Of a stretch of DNA of 64,000 nucleotides, positions 62,155-64,000 are shown one piece after another. Position 1 is the stretch's first letter, and each line of letters starts with the position of its first letter. The translations under genes were made by a program, and so were the position numbers. The stretch is taken from assembly GCF_001420995.1 (NCBI RefSeq), contig NZ_CP012184.1, forward strand, positions 4,572,501-4,636,500. The letters are read 5' to 3'. The notes beneath the pieces were generated by a model. The model was not told the DNA's origin, did not search any database, and was given only the letters and a program-made list of their open reading frames with translations. This stretch comes from Pseudonocardia sp. EC080619-01 (GTDB lineage Bacteria > Actinomycetota > Actinomycetes > Mycobacteriales > Pseudonocardiaceae).

Positions 62155-63411
62155 GTGACGGCACCGGGGCGGGCGCGGCAGGAACGGATCTACCGCGAGG
62201 GGGTCTCCGGCGCGCGTCCGCGGGTCCCCACCGGCCCCGCCGAGCTGGAGCGGCGCGCCCGGCGTGCGATGAGCCGCCGCGCCGACGCCTACGTCACCGG
62301 CGGCGCCGGTGCGGAGACGACGATGCGCGCCAACCGGGAGGCCTTCGCCCGCCGGGAGGTCGTGCCGCGGATCCTGCGCGACGTCGGCGAGCGGGACCTC
62401 TCGGTGGAGCTGTTCGGCCGCAGGCTGCCCGCTCCGCTGCTGCTCGCCCCGGTCGGCGCGCTCGATCTCGTGCGCCGCGGTGCCGACACCGCCGTCGCCC
62501 GCGGTGCCGCCGCGGCCGGCGTCCCGATGGTGATCTCGAACCAGGCCGGTGCACCGACGGAGGAGATCGTCCGGGCCGGTGGGCCCACCTGGTTCCAGCT
62601 CTACTGGTCCACCTCCGACGAGCTGGTCGACAGCTTCCTCGCCCGCGCCGAGGCCGCCGGGTGCGAGGCCGTCGTCGTCACCCTGGACACGACGATGCTC
62701 GGCTGGCGTCCGCGCGACCTCGACCTGGGGCACCTGCCGTTCGCCCGGGGCATCGGCATCGCGCAGTACACCTCCGACCCGGTCTTCCGGCGGCTGGTCG
62801 AGGAGACCCTGGCCGCGCCGCGGACCGGACCCCCGCCGAAGGTCACCCCGCAGGCGGTGCGGACCCTCGTCGAGATCTCCCGGAACGCACCCGGCGGGTT
62901 CCTGGAGAATCTGCGCTCGCCGGTCCCGCGTGCCGCGGTGGAGACGTTCCTGCGGGTCTACTCCCGGCCGCAGCTGTCCTGGGACGATCTCGCCGGGCTC
63001 CGCGAGCGGACCCGGCTGCCGATCGTCGTCAAGGGCGTCCTGCACCCCGACGACGCCCGCCGGGCCGCCGACGCAGGGGCGGACGGCGTCGTCGTCTCCA
63101 ACCACGGCGGACGGCAGGTCGACCACTCCGTCGCGTCGCTCGACGCGCTGCCCGGTGTGGCCGCGGCGGTGGGGGACCGGCTGGCGGTGCTGCTCGACAG
63201 CGGTGTCCGGACCGGCGCCGACGTGGCGACGGCCGTGCGTCTCGGTGCGCGGGCCGTGCTGCTCGGGCGGCCGTTCGTGCACGGCCTCGCGCTCGACGGC
63301 GCGCGCGGCGTCGCGCAGGTCGTGCAGAACGTCGTCGCGGAACTCGATCTCGCGTGCGGCCTGGCCGGTGCGACGACGCCCGCGGGCATCGAGCTCCGCG
63401 ACCGTCCCTGA
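62155..63411 (+). CDS. FMN-dependent alpha-hydroxy-acid oxidising protein (lactate 2-monooxygenase type)
   Basis: A TIM-barrel flavoenzyme of 418 residues. The late signature [19 protein letters not shown] holds the catalytic His and the Arg for substrate carboxylate, and [13 protein letters not shown] holds the FMN lysine. Length and the [16 protein letters not shown] loop suit lactate 2-monooxygenase-like members. GTG 62155 has GGGGAGG 6 bases upstream. It may be co-transcribed with the SDR. Confidence 0.92.
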   Translation: MTAPGRARQERIYREGVSGARPRVPTGPAELERRARRAMSRRADAYVTGGAGAETTMRANREAFARREVVPRILRDVGERDLSVELFGRRLPAPLLLAPVGALDLVRRGADTAVARGAAAAGVPMVISNQAGAPTEEIVRAGGPTWFQLYWSTSDELVDSFLARAEAAGCEAVVVTLDTTMLGWRPRDLDLGHLPFARGIGIAQYTSDPVFRRLVEETLAAPRTGPPPKVTPQAVRTLVEISRNAPGGFLENLRSPVPRAAVETFLRVYSRPQLSWDDLAGLRERTRLPIVVKGVLHPDDARRAADAGADGVVVSNHGGRQVDHSVASLDALPGVAAAVGDRLAVLLDSGVRTGADVATAVRLGARAVLLGRPFVHGLALDGARGVAQVVQNVVAELDLACGLAGATTPAGIELRDRP

Positions 63412-63590
63412 CCGGCACGGACGGGCCCGCGCACGGGGCCCGGGCGCTCCGGATCCCCGGAAAGATCAGGACGAAACGGACACCTCCTCGCGACGCGCCG
63501 CACATTGTTGGGGGCGCGGCGCCCCTCTCGGGGCGAAGGAGGGCTAGGGTCCCCTCTGAAGGTACCGGCAATACGCGAGGAGACATCCGG

Positions 63591-63794
63591 ATGCCACAGG
63601 GAACCGTGAAGTGGTTCAACGCCGAGAAGGGTTACGGGTTCATCACGCCGGACGGAGGCGGGCAGGACCTGTTCGTCCACTTCAGCGCGATCCAGAGCTC
63701 CGGATACCGCAGCCTGGACGAGGGTCAGGCCGTGACCTTCGAGGTCACCCAGGGCCAGAAGGGCCCGCAGGCGGACCAGGTCGTGCCCTCCTGA
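63591..63794 (+). CDS. cold-shock protein
   Basis: A 67-residue single-stranded nucleic-acid-binding OB-fold protein. [18 protein letters not shown] and DLFVHFSAI are the RNP1 and RNP2 motifs. ATG 63591 follows GAGGAG. The 179-base upstream leader contains a GC-rich hairpin (GGGGCGCGGCGCCCC near 63513), as is common for cold-shock mRNAs. Confidence 0.97.
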   Translation: MPQGTVKWFNAEKGYGFITPDGGGQDLFVHFSAIQSSGYRSLDEGQAVTFEVTQGQKGPQADQVVPS

Positions 63795-63816
63795 CCGGCT
63801 GACGTCCGACAGACGA

Positions 63817-63851
63817 GAGACGCCCGGGGTGCTCAGCACCCCGGGCGTCTC
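63817..63851 (+). terminator. strong terminator after cold-shock gene
   Basis: GAGACGCCCGGGGTGCT pairs with AGCACCCCGGGCGTCTC, 17-bp arms and a one-base centre (effectively a small loop). It also faces the convergent partial gene. Confidence 0.85.
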
Positions 63852-63880
63852 CGTGTGTCGGGCCGGTCGTCGGCGGGCGC

Positions 63881-64000
63881 TCAGCCCGCGAGGCGGGTCT
63901 CCAGGCCGGCGACCAGCAGCTCGACCCGGCGGAGCGTCCACGCGCGGGGCGGGTCGTCGACCTGGTCGCGGTACACCGCGCAGACCTCCGGTGCGAACGG
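63881..64000 (-). CDS. C-terminal end of a gene cut by the window edge
   Basis: The last 39 residues of a minus-strand frame, from PFAPEVCAVYRDQVDDPPRA to VELLVAGLETRLAG. Too little is visible to assign a family. The helical, Leu-rich end might be the tail of a regulator. Confidence 0.55.
   Translation of the reverse strand, partial: PFAPEVCAVYRDQVDDPPRAWTLRRVELLVAGLETRLAG

Noticed and set aside
53353-63411. Integrated plasmid or prophage at tRNA-Asn
   Set aside because: No integrase, excisionase, replication or phage structural gene is seen, and no duplicate of the tRNA 3' end was noticed.

Overview
The window comes from a very GC-rich actinomycete chromosome. GTG starts are frequent, many genes overlap by 4 bases, and codon third positions are almost all G or C. 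The order of housekeeping genes (holA, rpsT, lepA, sulfate assimilation, hemW, hrcA, dnaJ, rsmE, phoH, ybeY, CNNM, era, recO, uppS, ArsR/Fur, glyS, dgt, dnaG) follows the conserved actinobacterial order also known from mycobacteria. Protein style and the repeat content suggest Pseudonocardiaceae, probably a Pseudonocardia-like organism; this assignment is an inference.

Layout. 1-5 kb: threonine synthase (cut by the window edge) behind a SAM-I riboswitch, then holA, rpsT and lepA. 5-11.4 kb: a mixed block with a MarR regulator, an oxidoreductase, a sirtuin, a crotonase, OsmC, an F420-type oxidoreductase, and a secreted ribonuclease with its barstar inhibitor. 11.4-20 kb: a sulfur region with a FAD/NAD(P) protein, a TauE/SafE exporter, and the operon sirA - small zinc-ribbon gene - cysH - cysD - cysN. 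Short leader-peptide genes precede sirA, the FAD protein and OsmC. 20-34 kb: hemW, the hrcA-dnaJ-rsmE heat-shock/rRNA block, a lipoprotein hydrolase, phoH-ybeY-CNNM, lhgO-era, recO and uppS. 34-38 kb: a SAM-IV riboswitch in front of a class V aminotransferase, then an ArsR-Fur metal-regulator pair. 38-40.1 kb: about 1 kb of short direct and inverted repeats, an AbiEi/DUF559-like gene, and more of the same repeat family. 40.3-53 kb: glyS, two CNNM proteins, xdhC-ydcF-dgt, an exported HNH nuclease, EamA, dnaG and tam. 53.35 kb: tRNA-Asn(GTT). 53.6-63.5 kb: an accessory-looking block with two TetR regulators next to clear palindromic operators, a new-looking membrane protein, MFS, an iron-siderophore binding lipoprotein with an IdeR-like box, P450, XRE, SDR and an FMN oxidase. 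The window ends with a cold-shock gene and a gene cut by the right edge.

How the parts work together. Sulfur metabolism is the clearest theme. Sulfate is activated by CysDN, reduced by CysH (APS reductase type) and SirA. SAM-sensing RNAs sit on threonine synthase and on the aminotransferase, and Cys-containing leader peptides sit on three other units. At least ten genes have a TAnnnT hexamer 6-8 bases before the start codon, which points to widespread leaderless transcription.
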